DNA of 64,000 bases, from assembly GCA_016169945.1 (NCBI GenBank), contig JADLSH010000318.1, forward strand, positions 1,026,501 through 1,090,500, given 5' to 3'. Every line of letters starts with the position of its first letter. Position 1 is the stretch's first letter. The DNA is from Trachythela sp. YZ-2020 (lineage: Eukaryota; Cnidaria; Anthozoa; Malacalcyonacea; Clavulariidae). Position numbers and translations under genes: made by a program. Under the pieces are notes generated by a model that searched no databases, had not been told where the DNA came from, and saw nothing but the letters and a program-made list of their open reading frames with translations. Shown one piece after another: positions 1 through 10,588 of the stretch.

Positions 1-383
1 AAAAGTTAAAAAATGCGTTAAAAACCTTGAATTCTTAGGTTTTAGAAACTTCACAATTTTGATTAATAATCCTCTCAGGAAGCACGGAAAATGCACTTCT
101 GAGGCTTCAGATGCATGTTACTGATTTTGAAAAATATGTGGCAAATGTCACCATGACGACATCATCAACTCAAAACATTCAGCAAAACCTAAAATCGGCC
201 CGACAAATTGCAGCGTGTAATTAGCCCCTTACTGGATCAGCAGTTCAGAACTGATAGAGCTTAGAGAAGTTTATACTGATAATCTGAACCATAGTAATGT
301 TCTCTATTAACTATGTCTGAACCTACATAGCACTATCAGTAATCAATCATTGATAAATTCAAAATGTAATAAATGTCCACAAT
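1..383. other. No gene recognised; short dispersed-repeat scrap
   Basis: No coding exon or RNA gene seen. Positions about 229-262 resemble the end of a dispersed repeat (ACTGATAGAGCT-type) that also occurs near 13.1-13.4, 15.2-15.5 and 37.6 kb. Confidence 0.4.
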
Positions 384-389
384 TGAAGT

Positions 390-1648
390 TTAATTATTCG
401 GCGGTTGACTGTTGTGTAAAACTACCTGAAAAATACAATAAGAACTTCAACGTTTCAAGCGAAGGCCCTTCGTCTGGCCCCTAATAATGTATGAGTCCAT
501 TCCAACTGCGATCATCTCACATTCCACACAGACGGGAATTTGACGCGAAACCGCTCCCACCCCGTCAGGCATTTGACTCATTTCGCGGTCGTGCAAAATT
601 GGTCTGTGGTCGTGCTTAGAACTTCATAATCGCAGGGGCGTCGTGGGTCCCATGTTTTAGGGGGGGCCAAGGGCAGCATTTTTCCGACAAACACAATTTT
701 TTCCGACATAATCGCTGTCAAATGTTGTCTGACAAAGGAGACATTCAACTTTCCGACGTTTTGGATGATTTGGCATAATGGCATTACATATCAATAACAA
801 TATAACATTCACGTCAGCGCATCGCCTGGCAGTGTTTACAATCGTGTTGTTTGTTATTGTCTAATGCGAGCAAAAGTGCGCCACTGCATAATCGACTAAT
901 TTTATTGGCTTGAGAAGTTTTCACGTGGAAATGTGGAAATATATTGCGTAAAGTCCTGCCTTAAAAATGCCTTTGTATAAAGTTTGGAACCGCACCAGGA
1001 TGTTTATAGAACAGCTGTAATATGCGTACATGACTTAGCCGTTAATTATGGTGTCACCAGTTCGTACTTGAAATCAAGAATGGTAGTCAATCTAATTTCA
1101 TGTTCGTGATGTCAAACAAGAACGGCTGTCACAATCTATAACGGCTCAATTAAGCTCTCTATTAAAAGATCAGTACCCTCTGCATGAGTTGCAGCTTGAA
1201 AAGTGTGGACAGCAAGTATACATGCATGTATATGAACAAAATGTTTGGTTTGTTTTGTTGGAGCACTTTAAATTTATGCTCGTTGTTAAAAATAGTAAAA
1301 TCAATACACTATTTCATTCAAACAAAATACATTTAAAGTCCTGGGTCCTCTTCACGTACACATTAAGAATTTATATATGGGAATCTTACGAGGCAGATGG
1401 GTATGTGACTATGTTTTTTACCCGCACCGTGGGGAATTTGACGATGGTTTTCACCCACACCGTGGAATTTGACCAAATTTTTCTTGGAAAGTCAAATTCC
1501 TGGGGGTTCGCCTAGGGGGGGGGGGTGATCACAGTTGGAATTGACTCCTACATAACTTCTAGACAAAGGGCCTTCGCTTGAAACGTCAAAGTTCTTATTG
1601 TATTTTTTAGGTAGTTTTACACAACAGTCAACCGCCGAATATTTGCTA
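390..1648. mobile_element. Foldback element with Penelope-like inverted arms
   Basis: Positions about 393-478 are nearly the exact reverse complement of about 1562-1648: both hold GGCGGTTGACTGTTGTGTAA and then a segment like the Penelope hammerhead block found elsewhere in the window (GAAGGCCCTTCGTC / GAAACGTC). The arms are about 85 bp and enclose about 1.1 kb. The interior has no credible protein; the open frame at 1189-1515 is low-complexity. The catalytic box reads CAGACGA (left arm) and is also changed in the right arm, so a hammerhead would be dead here. I infer a decayed inverted duplication of a Penelope-type terminal repeat; a generic foldback MITE is the alternative. A G-run lies at 1516-1526. 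Confidence 0.6.
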
Positions 1649-1792
1649 CACTCTACCCACACTGGCACCGCACATTCGTGAAGTTTAATTATACGAATTT
1701 ACAGAAAAAAATTTAGCACAATGTCATTGCATTGACTATCAAACCCTGGCTAGTTGCGTCTTTTGTCAGTTCGCTATTTGACACTAATATTG

Positions 1793-3469
1793 TTACTTCT
1801 TTCCACCCAATGGCAGCCCTTTGTCTTTGCCTCTCAACTTTAGACCTGTTTGAAAAAAGACATTGAATTAAAATTATTGGAAGTCATGCATTAATGGGGT
1901 TTGGAATAAACATAAAAAATTGGTGATCTCTTAAAATTCTGTACCAATTGCTCTTTCAATTTTTGCCATGATTTGATTATTTGGTATTGCACGACCAGCT
2001 TCATAATCATTGATGACTGATGGTTTTTCATTGATTTTCTGGAGGGTAAATGGTAAATGAGAAAAAATGTTATGGTTAGATCTTGAATTTATTTGAAGCA
2101 AAACTCTATAGTTTCATATACTACCGTAGCAAGATCTTTCTGACTCATTTTCTTCTCCATTCTTCCTTTTTGAATGATTTTTCCAACATCTAATGATACC
2201 CTTTCATCTGTCATAAAAAATTGAATATTTCAACAAAAAATACAGCATGTTTTTATGAAGTCATTTCTAAATTTAACGTACGATGGAGTTCCTCTGTTTC
2301 TCTATCGAGCTTGGCACTGTCTTTTGATGATGAGTGTTGTTTGTTATGTCCACCTGAATCTAAGAAGTGAGACGCAATAACCATCAAAAATGAATCCGAA
2401 TTCATATTCTAGGGTTTCCTGCAATCTGATTGGCTATGCGAGTGGTCCGTCAGTGGCAGACACTAGGGGGGGAGGGGGTCAATAATTTCTCAAAGCCTTT
2501 GAATGATAGCTGATTAACTTTGTAACAAAGCTGTAACAATGATTTTCCAACCACAAAAGCCTCAATAGGCTATAATTTAATTACATTTGCATGAAATGTA
2601 AATCAAGAAGGTTTTAAGAATTGAGTTTTGCAGCAACAAACGGGTGGTTATATGTTGGCAACCTAAGTTTGCACCCCCAATATTTTGCAAAGTGTCCGCC
2701 ACTGCGGTCCGTATGAGGCCGTATGGACCGCGCAAGATTTAAATCCATAGAGCCAATGTTTTTGTTTTTAAAATTATATAAAAAAAAAAAAAATTTGAGA
2801 CCTTGGGAAATATTTCCCTATACGGACCTCCAAGCCAGCAAATAACATATATTTGTATGCTCATCAGCTAAAATTTTGGATGCCAGAGACCTAACACATT
2901 TTTGTGCCTATTGCCACCCAATTCACTCACATATACAATTTAAATGCTTGGTTACCTTTGTTCTATTCTGTGCTTACATTATCAGAAGAGTGGTAACTGA
3001 GCATGTGAGCTAGTTATCTGAAAAAGTGAATTGGTGGCAACTGGCATAAACATGCATTGGCTGAACAAGTCTAGTCAAATAGCAAAATCATACTGCAGTT
3101 ATATATTGCGCTCAATGAACAATTAAACTAAAACCGGGGGGGGGCACAATGCAGAAAGCACAATAATACACGTTTTATAGAAATATAAGTATTAAAACAT
3201 TCAAGTATAAATATGCTTACATTTTTTGGATGTGTCAACTGCTTTGCCATCTCTCCTAGCTGCTTGAACAGCCTGATTGAAAATAACACAAAACACAACT
3301 TATAATCTTAACCACTAGCAAGTAAACATTCAAAATTAAATACGTAGCTACAAAATATATACACAGGAATCAATTTTGAAATAGATTTTACCTGTTGAGA
3401 ACGCATTTCTGTAGCTTTTGGAGTTCTTTTTGTTAAATAAGTAACTTCGTCCCATCCTACTTCTGCCAT
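1793..3469 (-). CDS. EDF1: EDF1/MBF1 transcriptional coactivator, six exons
   Basis: Multiprotein bridging factor 1, a conserved small nuclear/cytoplasmic protein that bridges activators to TBP and also acts at collided ribosomes. Coding exons (minus strand, 5' to 3'): 3469-3392, 3272-3221, 2359-2282, 2207-2125, 2038-1945, 1845-1793. All introns are GT..AG and all phases agree, giving 145 residues, close to the about 148 of animal EDF1. The N-terminal MBF1 part starts [15 protein letters not shown]; the linker holds NKQHSSS and [10 protein letters not shown]; the HTH (Cro/C1-type) domain holds [20 protein letters not shown] and GRAIPNNQ; the tail reads GLKLRGKD then a lysine-ended C-terminus. 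An upstream in-frame ATG at 3508 would add 13 residues absent from the family, so the start at 3469 is preferred. Intron 2 (2360-3220) holds a hAT-like MITE and another repeat. Divergent neighbours are transposons. Confidence 0.93.
2451..2704. mobile_element. hAT-like MITE in EDF1 intron 2
   Basis: Terminal inverted repeats CAGTGGC(A/G)GACACT at both ends. The flanking 8-mers are tggtccgt on the left and cggtccgt on the right, a 7/8 target-site duplication. An 8-bp duplication with CAGTG-type ends is the hAT signature. It is 254 bp with no ORF. A second member lies at 29761-29979. Confidence 0.8.
2885..3070. repeat. Dispersed repeat, 'GCCACCCAATTCAC' family
   Basis: The ends are inverted copies of each other (TGCCACCCAATTCACTCACA against GTGAATTGGTGGCAACTGGC) around a core TTAAATGCTTGGTTACCTTT. 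Related copies occur at about 39775-39855, 39955-40095 and, tandemly, 40440-40660. Probably a non-autonomous DNA transposon; no protein. Confidence 0.55.
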
Positions 3470-3777
3470 TTTTATTTCAAAGTGAAAAATTATCGATTTT
3501 CTTGCCAAAAAACGTAGTAAAATTTAGTATTTTTTTCCAAAACTATGTTTTCAATGTGTGGTGTAATTCGGGTACTCGGAATTAGTCGGAAACCTACGGA
3601 TACCAATCGCACCATCTTCGGAAACTATTTTTGGAACAATTATTACAGCAATTTGATTGGCAGGTATCACACACGTGACTATGTTTACGCTTAACTCAGC
3701 TGATTGTGTTATCGTGCTGCGAGCAGCCTTATTCTTAGTGCTGATTGGCAGTAACTGATGGGAAGTTATATGATGAT

Positions 3778-5065
3778 CAGTGCTTCCACAACCGCCGGTT
3801 CAAAATTCCTTTCACAATCTCCAAAATTCCTTTTTTCCCACAAAATTTCCCTGCCACCCAAACGGTAGAAAAAATCAAGAAAATTCAGGCAAATTTGAGG
3901 CAAATGTATCACAAAATATTGTACGCTCACAATTCTAGGCATTTCCAACTTAGAAGTGTTTGGTTTGTAATAAGAACGTGAAATTTATGTTCATCCAGGG
4001 GCGTAGGTGCTTGATAATGGTGGAGGGGTCGAATGGCACAAGGCGCTGAACGACAAATTTTGAAATTTATAGTCTCTAGATCGCCGGAGATGGCATTTTC
4101 AGATTCTTCTGTACCTCTTTTGTTAGGCCTATACTATTTATAGCTTCATTTTTACTGGTTTAAGTGGTTTTAGACTTGCAACTGGTATAAGTGAATAATG
4201 TAAAATTTTATTATAAAAGCCTTACAGTAAATTATTGGTTATATACAAATATTGGTTATAGAACCTGTAAAAGTTCAAATGTTAGACAAGTGTATAATAG
4301 ATAATTGTTTCTATATGTTCAAAAATTGTTTGAGTTCCTCTCAGATAGTTCTATGTCCGACATGGTTGGTGTCTTGGGTTGTTTCCAAGTACGGCTGCCA
4401 CGCATACAGACGACTTGGGAACGCAGGAGAGAAAACGCGATCTTTTTTCGTAGCCAGCTCATGACGATGGAGGGTGGGAAATGTTTCTTACTGGCGATTT
4501 TCTCTGCCAAAGACGAAAGAAAATGTTGCGTTTCTCTTCCACATCCACCGTTCGCGCTGAAGACAATTGGTGTGAAGGAGCCATGCTCAACCTCGACGAT
4601 TCTTTGGTTGTATTGCCGCTTCTTTTCTCTTTCGTTTGAATTGAAGGCGCTGGTAAGGCTCTGGTTCCGATATGTTGAGGCGTAAGGGTTGAATACCCGG
4701 ACATCAAAGAATGCCTTTTCACATCGTTGCCAGAATCCTCTTGCGGCAATGTCAACTCTTGCTTCGTCTGCTGTGTTGGCATTTGCTGGGAGCGTTTCAC
4801 CGGTTAGAGGAGCAAGAGCTGGTTCAGTTGACACATCGTACGCGACCTCGTCGATGGCAGAGGCAAGAAGATCACGTATCGCATCATGTCGACGGTGAAT
4901 AAATCCTCCCTTCAAGCTGGAATAAGTTACATAAATCCTTGCAATTTCCTTTAATTTTTGTATTTTTCCTTGCCATTTCCTTGTAAAACTCATTTCCTTG
5001 CATTTTCCCTGCAAGGACCAATATTTCCTTGCTGCAGGGAAAAATCCTTGCAAGTGGAAGCACTG
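3778..5065. mobile_element. hAT-like non-autonomous transposon (1288 bp)
   Basis: Perfect 12-bp terminal inverted repeats CAGTGCTTCCAC/GTGGAAGCACTG are flanked by identical 8-bp atgatgat (3770-3777 and 5066-5073). The site is a GATG-rich microsatellite, so the duplication is suggestive rather than decisive. Subterminal zones repeat short TTCCTTGC/ATTTCC motifs. It encodes no hAT transposase; its interior is a fragment of another TE protein on the minus strand. The stretch 4011-4110 resembles a dispersed repeat (ATAGTCTCTAGA...GGCATTTT) also at 32180-32290 and 43100-43200. Confidence 0.7.
4319..4915 (-). pseudogene. Fragment of a cnidarian TE-associated protein (nuclease-like)
   Basis: The open frame 5053-4319 codes 244 residues. 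The first about 45 come from transposon subterminal repeats; homologous-looking sequence begins near KGGFIHRRHDAIRD (about 4915). Visible blocks are DEARVDIAARGFW, FFDVRVFNPYA, EREKKRQYNQR and VEHGSFTPIVFSANGG. From memory this block recurs as the C-terminal part of long retrotransposon-like proteins in cnidarian genomes; the D...DVRV pattern is reminiscent of PD-(D/E)XK nucleases, but that is inference. The N-terminal part of such proteins is missing, so this looks like a captured fragment. The final about 30 residues (after CMRGSR) do not look conserved. Confidence 0.5.
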
Positions 5066-5165
5066 ATGATGATGATGGGAAGTTATAATGATGTTGGGAA
5101 GTTATGATGATGGGAAGTTATAATGATGATGGGAAGTTATGGGAAGTTATTAATAATACTTTGAT
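5063..5165. repeat. GATG/GGGAAGTTAT microsatellite
   Basis: Degenerate tandem units built from gatgatgggaagttat. One unit also lies left of the hAT-like element (3758-3777), so the transposon split this tract. Confidence 0.75.
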
Positions 5166-5174
5166 GGGAAGCAC

Positions 5175-5475
5175 GGGTTAGCGCGCTGTCTCTTACCTCT
5201 GAGACTGAGACCTGGCTATACAGCAGGTCGAGGGCATGGATTTACTCAGGTTGGGTAACGTCAGTGCGCTTGATAAACTCATGTAAGTTGAGATTGGTTG
5301 GTTCTCTCCTGTGCTTCGAGGGTTTTTCTTAGGGTACTCCGGTTTTCCTCCCTCGCTAAAACTAACCCTTAGGCACTAACAACTAACCAAGTAACCCTCG
5401 GAGCCTTTGTCAATTGGGTTGCAAAACCTGTTAAGGCTTTCCGTCCACCTCAGAGTGGTAAACTATTAAACTAAA
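5175..5475. repeat. SINE-like dispersed repeat remnant
   Basis: Contains GGTTAGCGCGCTGTCTCTTA (A-box-like) and a conserved-looking stretch AGGGTACTCCGGTTTTCCTC, a pattern familiar from invertebrate SINEs, and ends in ACTATTAAACTAAACT like the SINE tail at 5931. Too degraded to assign to a family. Confidence 0.4.
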
Positions 5476-5478
5476 CTA

Positions 5479-5648
5479 GTAGCTCAGTTGGTTAGAGCGC
5501 TGCACCGGAATCGCAGGGCCGCAGATTCAATTCCTGCCAGAGGGCCTAAGTTGCATTTTTCGCAACTGCTCCTGGCTATAGGTCTACAAAAATGTATATA
5601 TATTTCCGTTCGAGTATTCCATCCACCAACAGCATTTACTATTAATCC
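5479..5648 (+). mobile_element. tRNA-derived SINE, copy 1
   Basis: The head is tRNA-like: A box TAGCTCAGTTGG and B box GATTCAATTCC at proper spacing. The unrelated tail contains GCATTTTTCGCAACTGCTCC and ends CATTTACTATTAA. The anticodon arm is poor (C instead of U at position 33; stem mismatch) and no acceptor stem closes, so this is a SINE promoter head rather than a working tRNA gene. Nearly identical to the copy at 5757-5931. Confidence 0.75.
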
Positions 5649-5756
5649 TATCGAACGAGATGCCTAGAAAAATCTTGAATTTACCCTCACACCATATGCT
5701 GGCATCACTCCCATCCTATATACCGAACTTGCGGTTGACGCTCAGCAACTGGACTC

Positions 5757-5931
5757 TGTAGCTCAGTTGGTTAGAGCGCTGCACCGGAATCGCAGGGCCG
5801 CAGATTCAATTCCTGCCAGAGGGCCTAAGTTGCATTTTTCGCAACTGCTCCTGGCTAGGTCTACAAAAATGTATTTATATTTCCGTTCGAGTATTCCATC
5901 CACCAACACCATTTACTATTAAACTAAACTG
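5757..5931 (+). mobile_element. tRNA-derived SINE, copy 2
   Basis: Same head and tail as copy 1 with only a few differences (for example a shorter GGCTA(TA)GGTC spacer). Its tail runs straight into the LINE at about 5932. The high identity of the two copies suggests recent insertion or local duplication. Confidence 0.75.
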
Positions 5932-6014
5932 CGAATAATCGTAAAAAGTAACGGTAATATTTCGAGACGAGTTAAAGTTTTGGAGTTTAGACTTTTAAAA
6001 GCTATCAATTAACA

Positions 6015-6281
6015 TTGCTACTAGGAGCGAGCATTACTCCAAGGAAAGATAGCTTAGACCGTGTTGTAGGTGAAGTAAATAACGTCATCCATGAAAGAAT
6101 AAAGGACATACCCGACGTTTTTCATGTGTATAATGGCAACTTGCGTGATAACAGATATTACCACGACGTGAAACACCTGAATAAGAATATTGGGATCCCA
6201 AATCTAGCGAAGAATATTAAGAAAGAAATCAGATTTGCTTTTCAACCTCGGCAAATCCCGAAAGTAACACTACCTGCATAG
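6015..6281 (+). pseudogene. LINE ORF1 C-terminal fragment, SGNH-esterase-like
   Basis: About 88 codons. The pattern NLRDNRYYHDVKHLNKNIG followed by IPNLAKNIK resembles block V of SGNH/GDSL hydrolases (Asp-x-x-His), the esterase domain known from ORF1 of CR1-type LINEs; D and H of DVKH would be catalytic. The upstream part is missing or scrambled. It is followed by Gln-rich sequence (about 6363-6450) and then the pol fragment. Confidence 0.55.
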
Positions 6282-6566
6282 GATCAACCCAGAGTCGCTG
6301 CACAAATCGGTACTGCAACCGAAGCCATTATTCCTACCACTATGCCTATGGAAAGTTCGATACAACAACAACTTGACAATGTCACAAGCTTGTTGACCAT
6401 CTTAATTCAAACAAACGTCAGTGTCAGACAACAGCAGCAACAAAGGGTAATGTACCACTCAGCACCTTTTTATAACCCTAGACTAGGTTATTATTATAAT
6501 CAGGCGTGAATCCAATAAATAATTTTCTATATATAATATAATTTAATATTGATTAATTTAAGTAAT

Positions 6567-9500
6567 GGAAAAAAAATTCTAAAATTTGGTATCTGGAATA
6601 TTGAAGGTTTGTCTGGAAAACTTGATGATTTCATATCAAAAATAACAAAATTTGATTTAATTTCGTTAGTAGAAACTTGGCTTCCTTATGGTCACACTGA
6701 AATTAATATCCCAGGTTTCTATTCGTTTTCTGAGTAAATGCAGAAAAGAAATATCGCAGAGATCACGCAGAAGTTCAGGTGGAATAATTATATTAGTTAA
6801 GTCATGTCTGAGAAAAGGGGTTAAAATTTTAGATAAGGATAGCGATGAAGAATTTGTATGGTGCAGGAAATTGGATAAATCGTTTTTCAAAATGGCTCAA
6901 GATATTTGTATATGTACGGTTTATATACCCCCAAAAAACTCTTCTCGTGAAATAAGAATAGATATTGATCACTTTGAACGTCTTCAAGAACAAATTTACA
7001 AATTTGCAGGTCTAGGTAAAGTTCTACGCAAGAATAGGAACTCTCGATGATTTCATTGATGAACCACTTTTTGAAAATGAAAGTGGCATTCCAATTGCAG
7101 TTGACAAACGCTCTTCAAGGGATATAAATGCAAACTCTTATGGGAGATCCTTAGTAGATTTGTGTATTGGTAATAATTTGATCCCCCTAAACGGTAGAAC
7201 AAAAGGAGATCTCAGTGGTCAGTTTACTTGTCACACTTATAATGGAGGCAGTGTCGTTGATTACGTTATTGCTTCACATGATCTTCAGCCATCCATAATT
7301 ATTTTTTAGTTGGGAATGTCAACGAATTTTCTCACCACTCTTGCTTATCATTTGTGATGCTGAGAGTTAACATTCCTAAATGCTCAGAAGATAGTATCAA
7401 TATAACACCACGTCCTATTTCATTCGTGTGGAATGCAAATTTGAAAGATAATTTGAGGAATGTTATAGATTCAACTGAAATCCGAAATAAATTGAATACT
7501 TTATTTTCTCAGTCCGCCTCCTCACAAATATTTTGGTGTTGATTTTTTGGTAAATGAATTTACGGAGATATTAGGTGTTTCATGTCGGAAAGTACTGTCG
7601 ACTAAGAAGCAAAGGACAATACACAAAAACAAACCAAAATCAAAGCAAAAGTGGTATAATGCAGATTGCCATATACTTAAAAAGGATCTCAGAAATTTAG
7701 GCAATCTACTTACAAAATATCCCAATGATGCATTTTTAAGACATACCTTCTTTTCAAAGAAAAAGGAATATAAGCGATTGCTAAAAAAGCTGAAAAGGCA
7801 GTTTCACAATTCTTTATTAGATAAAATCGAGGCCTTAGCTGACAGTAATCCAAAAGAGTACTGGAAGGCGGAAGCTAATCAATTATATTAAGACAAATCA
7901 AACGTCTAAAATGTCTGATGAAATATCATCTTCTGAATGGTTTGAATATTTCAAAAACCTAAGTACGAACGTAAATCTTTGTACTGAGAGATCTAGTACT
8001 GAAGCTCAAATTGTTAAGGATTTCACTATTTGGGCAAACGAAAAAAATGATATCCTCGACCAACCAATTTCAATTGAAGAAATATGTAGGATTTCTAAGA
8101 ATTTAAAGAATAAAAAGGCCTGCGCTAGCGACTCATTGTCGAATGAAATCACTGTTGAAATTTTACCATTTTACTTTGTAAATTTATTTAATATCATTTT
8201 ATCCCAGGGTGTCTTCCCTTCATTGTGGTCTAACGGTTTCATTGTGCCAATATATAAATCAGGCAATACAGCTGACTCTATAATAATTATAGGGGGATTT
8301 GCATAAGCAGTTGCTTAGGTAAACTATTCACATTAATAATGAATACACGCCTCAATGAATTTTTGGGAAAACATAAAATTATAAACAAGTGTCAAATAGG
8401 CTTTAGAAAGAATTTTAGAACAGCAGATCATCTGTTGGTTTTAAAAACGTTAATAGATGTTTATAAATCAAAACGCAAGCCTATTTTTGCTTGTTTCATT
8501 GACTTTAGAAAAGCTTACGACAGCGTTTGGAGAGGTCTGTTCTTTAAGCTAATTGTAAACGGCTGTAGTAAAAAATTCATACGTATAATGTTAAGTATGT
8601 ATTCCTCGGTGAATTCTTCTGTTAAACTACACAACGGAACTACTCCATTTTTAAATCTTCTTTGGGGGTAAAACAAGGATGCAATCTCAGCCCTACACTT
8701 TTTAACATATTCATAAATGATATATCCAATTTGTTCGACATCTACGCAGATGATTTGGTTTTATTATCTGAGTCAAAGTCTGGATTACAAAATTGCCTTA
8801 CGAAACTCCAATCATACACCAGGAGGTGGAATTTAATTAAACATCAATTTAAAAAAATCAAAAATTCTATTATTTGGGACAGCAACCCAAAGGCGCACAT
8901 ACTTAACATCAAATTGGTTCTTTGAAAACAATATTTTGGAACAAGTAGAAGAATATCTATATCTAGGTATCATTATTCATTTCACTGGAAGTTTTAAACG
9001 GGCTCAAAAAAATCTATAAAATAAAGCACTACGAGCTTACCATGCTTTATTTAAAAGTTTTACAAATGTCGAAAATATCCCTGTTAAAATACTTTTAAAG
9101 CTTTTCTCAGCTACGGTAACTCCAGTTCTACTACACAATTGTGAAATTTGGGGTCTATACTTGCTAGGTAAGGTACTGCTCCTTTGAAAAGTTTAAAGTA
9201 ACATTTTAAAAGGAGCGAACGATATCGAGAAACTCCATGTAAAATTTTGTAAAAAAGTTCCAGGGGTTCATTCAAATTCTACAAATCTCGCGGTCTATGC
9301 TGAAATGCTGAATTAGGGAGAATGCCTCTAATTATAAAAATATCAACTGTGATAGGAACATTTTGGTTACGCATCAACAACCCATTGTTTATGAACCCAT
9401 TGTTTATGTTTATGTTTTTGCTGGTGAAGCTGGAAAAGTTTGCATGGATTTAAATTTACAACCAGTATCTTCTACAACATATCTGCTAGAACTGTGTGAT

Positions 9501-10055
9501 AGTAAAGTTAGCAATTTGAAAAATTATATTATACCTCAGAACGATTTAGGAAATTTTTGCCATTGTTTAAAAAATAAATTACAAGAATACTTTGTTAGTC
9601 ACTGGAAAGACCAGATTCAACAAGGTGGAAACCAAGGGCAAGGCAAGTTAAGAACATTCAAAAAATTAAAAATAAATTTTGAATTTGAAAACTATATTTC
9701 TGAAATTAGTAATGTGTCACATCGTCAAGCAGTTACAAAACTCCGAATATCAGCTCATAGATTACCTGTTGAAACTGGTCGTTATAGCAATGTTCCATAT
9801 GATCAAAAATATGTAAATATTGCAATTTAAACGAGATCGGTAACGAACAACACTATTTAATGTAATGTAGTAACACGAAGTTTACCGACCTTAGAACGGA
9901 TTTTATCTATAAGCTCTATCAAATAAATAAATCATTTCGCATTTTTGATAATCAGGCCCTATTTAGCTATATACTTGCAATGAAAGACAAATCTGTAAAT
10001 AAACTAGTGGCAAAGTACTGCTCCGATATTTTATCAAATTTTGATCTATTGTAGC
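6567..10055 (+). pseudogene. LINE pol remnant (AP endonuclease + reverse transcriptase)
   Basis: Read across at least six frame changes. 6567-7360: AP-endonuclease blocks LKFGIWNIEGL, LISLVETWLP, SSGGIIILVKS, VYIPPKNSSR, GRSLVDLCIGNNL and SVVDYVIAS. 7911-8925: RT with KNKKACASDSLSNE, FPSLWSNGFIVPIYKSGN, CQIGFRKNFRTADHL, FIDFRKAYDSVWR, GVKQGCNLSPTLFNIFIND and the catalytic IYADDLVLLSES. 9363-10055: C-terminal part with LRISAHRLPVETGRY then a decayed Cys-rich tail. The YADD active site and FRKAYD survive, but the frame is broken throughout. The first endonuclease frameshift is near 6735; the RT frame breaks near 8305 and 8665. Confidence 0.8.
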
Positions 10056-10284
10056 TAATGCTTATAAATAATGTATCCTAATCTTTAGTTGTTAGTTAAC
10101 CATGCCGTCAAACTTTTGTATGTAGGCTATGTATGTATCCTATGTACCAATAATGGTATTAATGTTGATTAAATATTATTATTACTAAAGTTTCGATCAG
10201 TGATCATTGAAAATTTAATATTCAAAGTCGTTGGAATAGGCTAGGTTTAAACTTGCCAAACTGAGGTTTGCATGGCGAACAGTA

Positions 10285-10588
10285 GGTGGGTTTCACTAAG
10301 CGCTATCATGCAGCAGATGGTGGTCAACCTGCAGTTATAAGAGTGAGAAAATAATGTTAATTCTTTTCATTATATGTAGTAGTCTTGTATTTGGAGGCAA
10401 ATAAATAGAACTGAGAGATGTTGTTTAATAAACTCTCGTGGTTCTTGTAACTACCTGAAAGAGATAAAGACAACTTTGGCCCTTCGTCATGAAGTCAGTA
10501 TTTAAATATTCTTGCTCCTATAAGTGTCAACATTTCCGACGTTGACCACCATCTGCTGCTCTGTGGCACTTATATACTGAAACCCACC
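10285..10588. mobile_element. Foldback MITE, GGTGGGTTTCA family
   Basis: The ends GGTGGGTTTCA/TGAAACCCACC, and deeper AGCAGATGGTGGTCAAC against GTTGACCACCATCTGCTGC, are inverted copies. The middle (10440-10500) carries a scrap resembling the Penelope terminal repeat (ACTACCTGAAAGAG, GGCCCTTCGTCATGA). Related copies: 20957-21147, 22125-22300, 28500-28600. Confidence 0.7.

Larger units (their letters stand above)
5932..10190 (+). mobile_element. CR1-like non-LTR retrotransposon, decayed
   Basis: Fragments appear in the order ORF1 (SGNH-esterase-like end), AP endonuclease, reverse transcriptase, C-terminal region and a short A/T-rich 3' end with ATTATTATTA (10171-10186). Several frameshifts and stops interrupt it. 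Esterase-type ORF1 plus AP endonuclease points to the CR1/L2 group; clade placement needs an alignment. Confidence 0.8.

Noticed and set aside
393..478. Active hammerhead ribozyme in the left foldback arm
   Set aside because: CTGANGA is CAGACGA here, so the invariant U is lost.
1189..1515. 108-codon open frame
   Set aside because: Low complexity with repeated ACCCACACCGTGG-type DNA inside a foldback element, no domain.
5479..5550. Functional tRNA gene
   Set aside because: A and B boxes are good, but the anticodon loop lacks U33, stems mismatch, no acceptor stem closes, and an identical copy with the same non-tRNA tail follows: a SINE.
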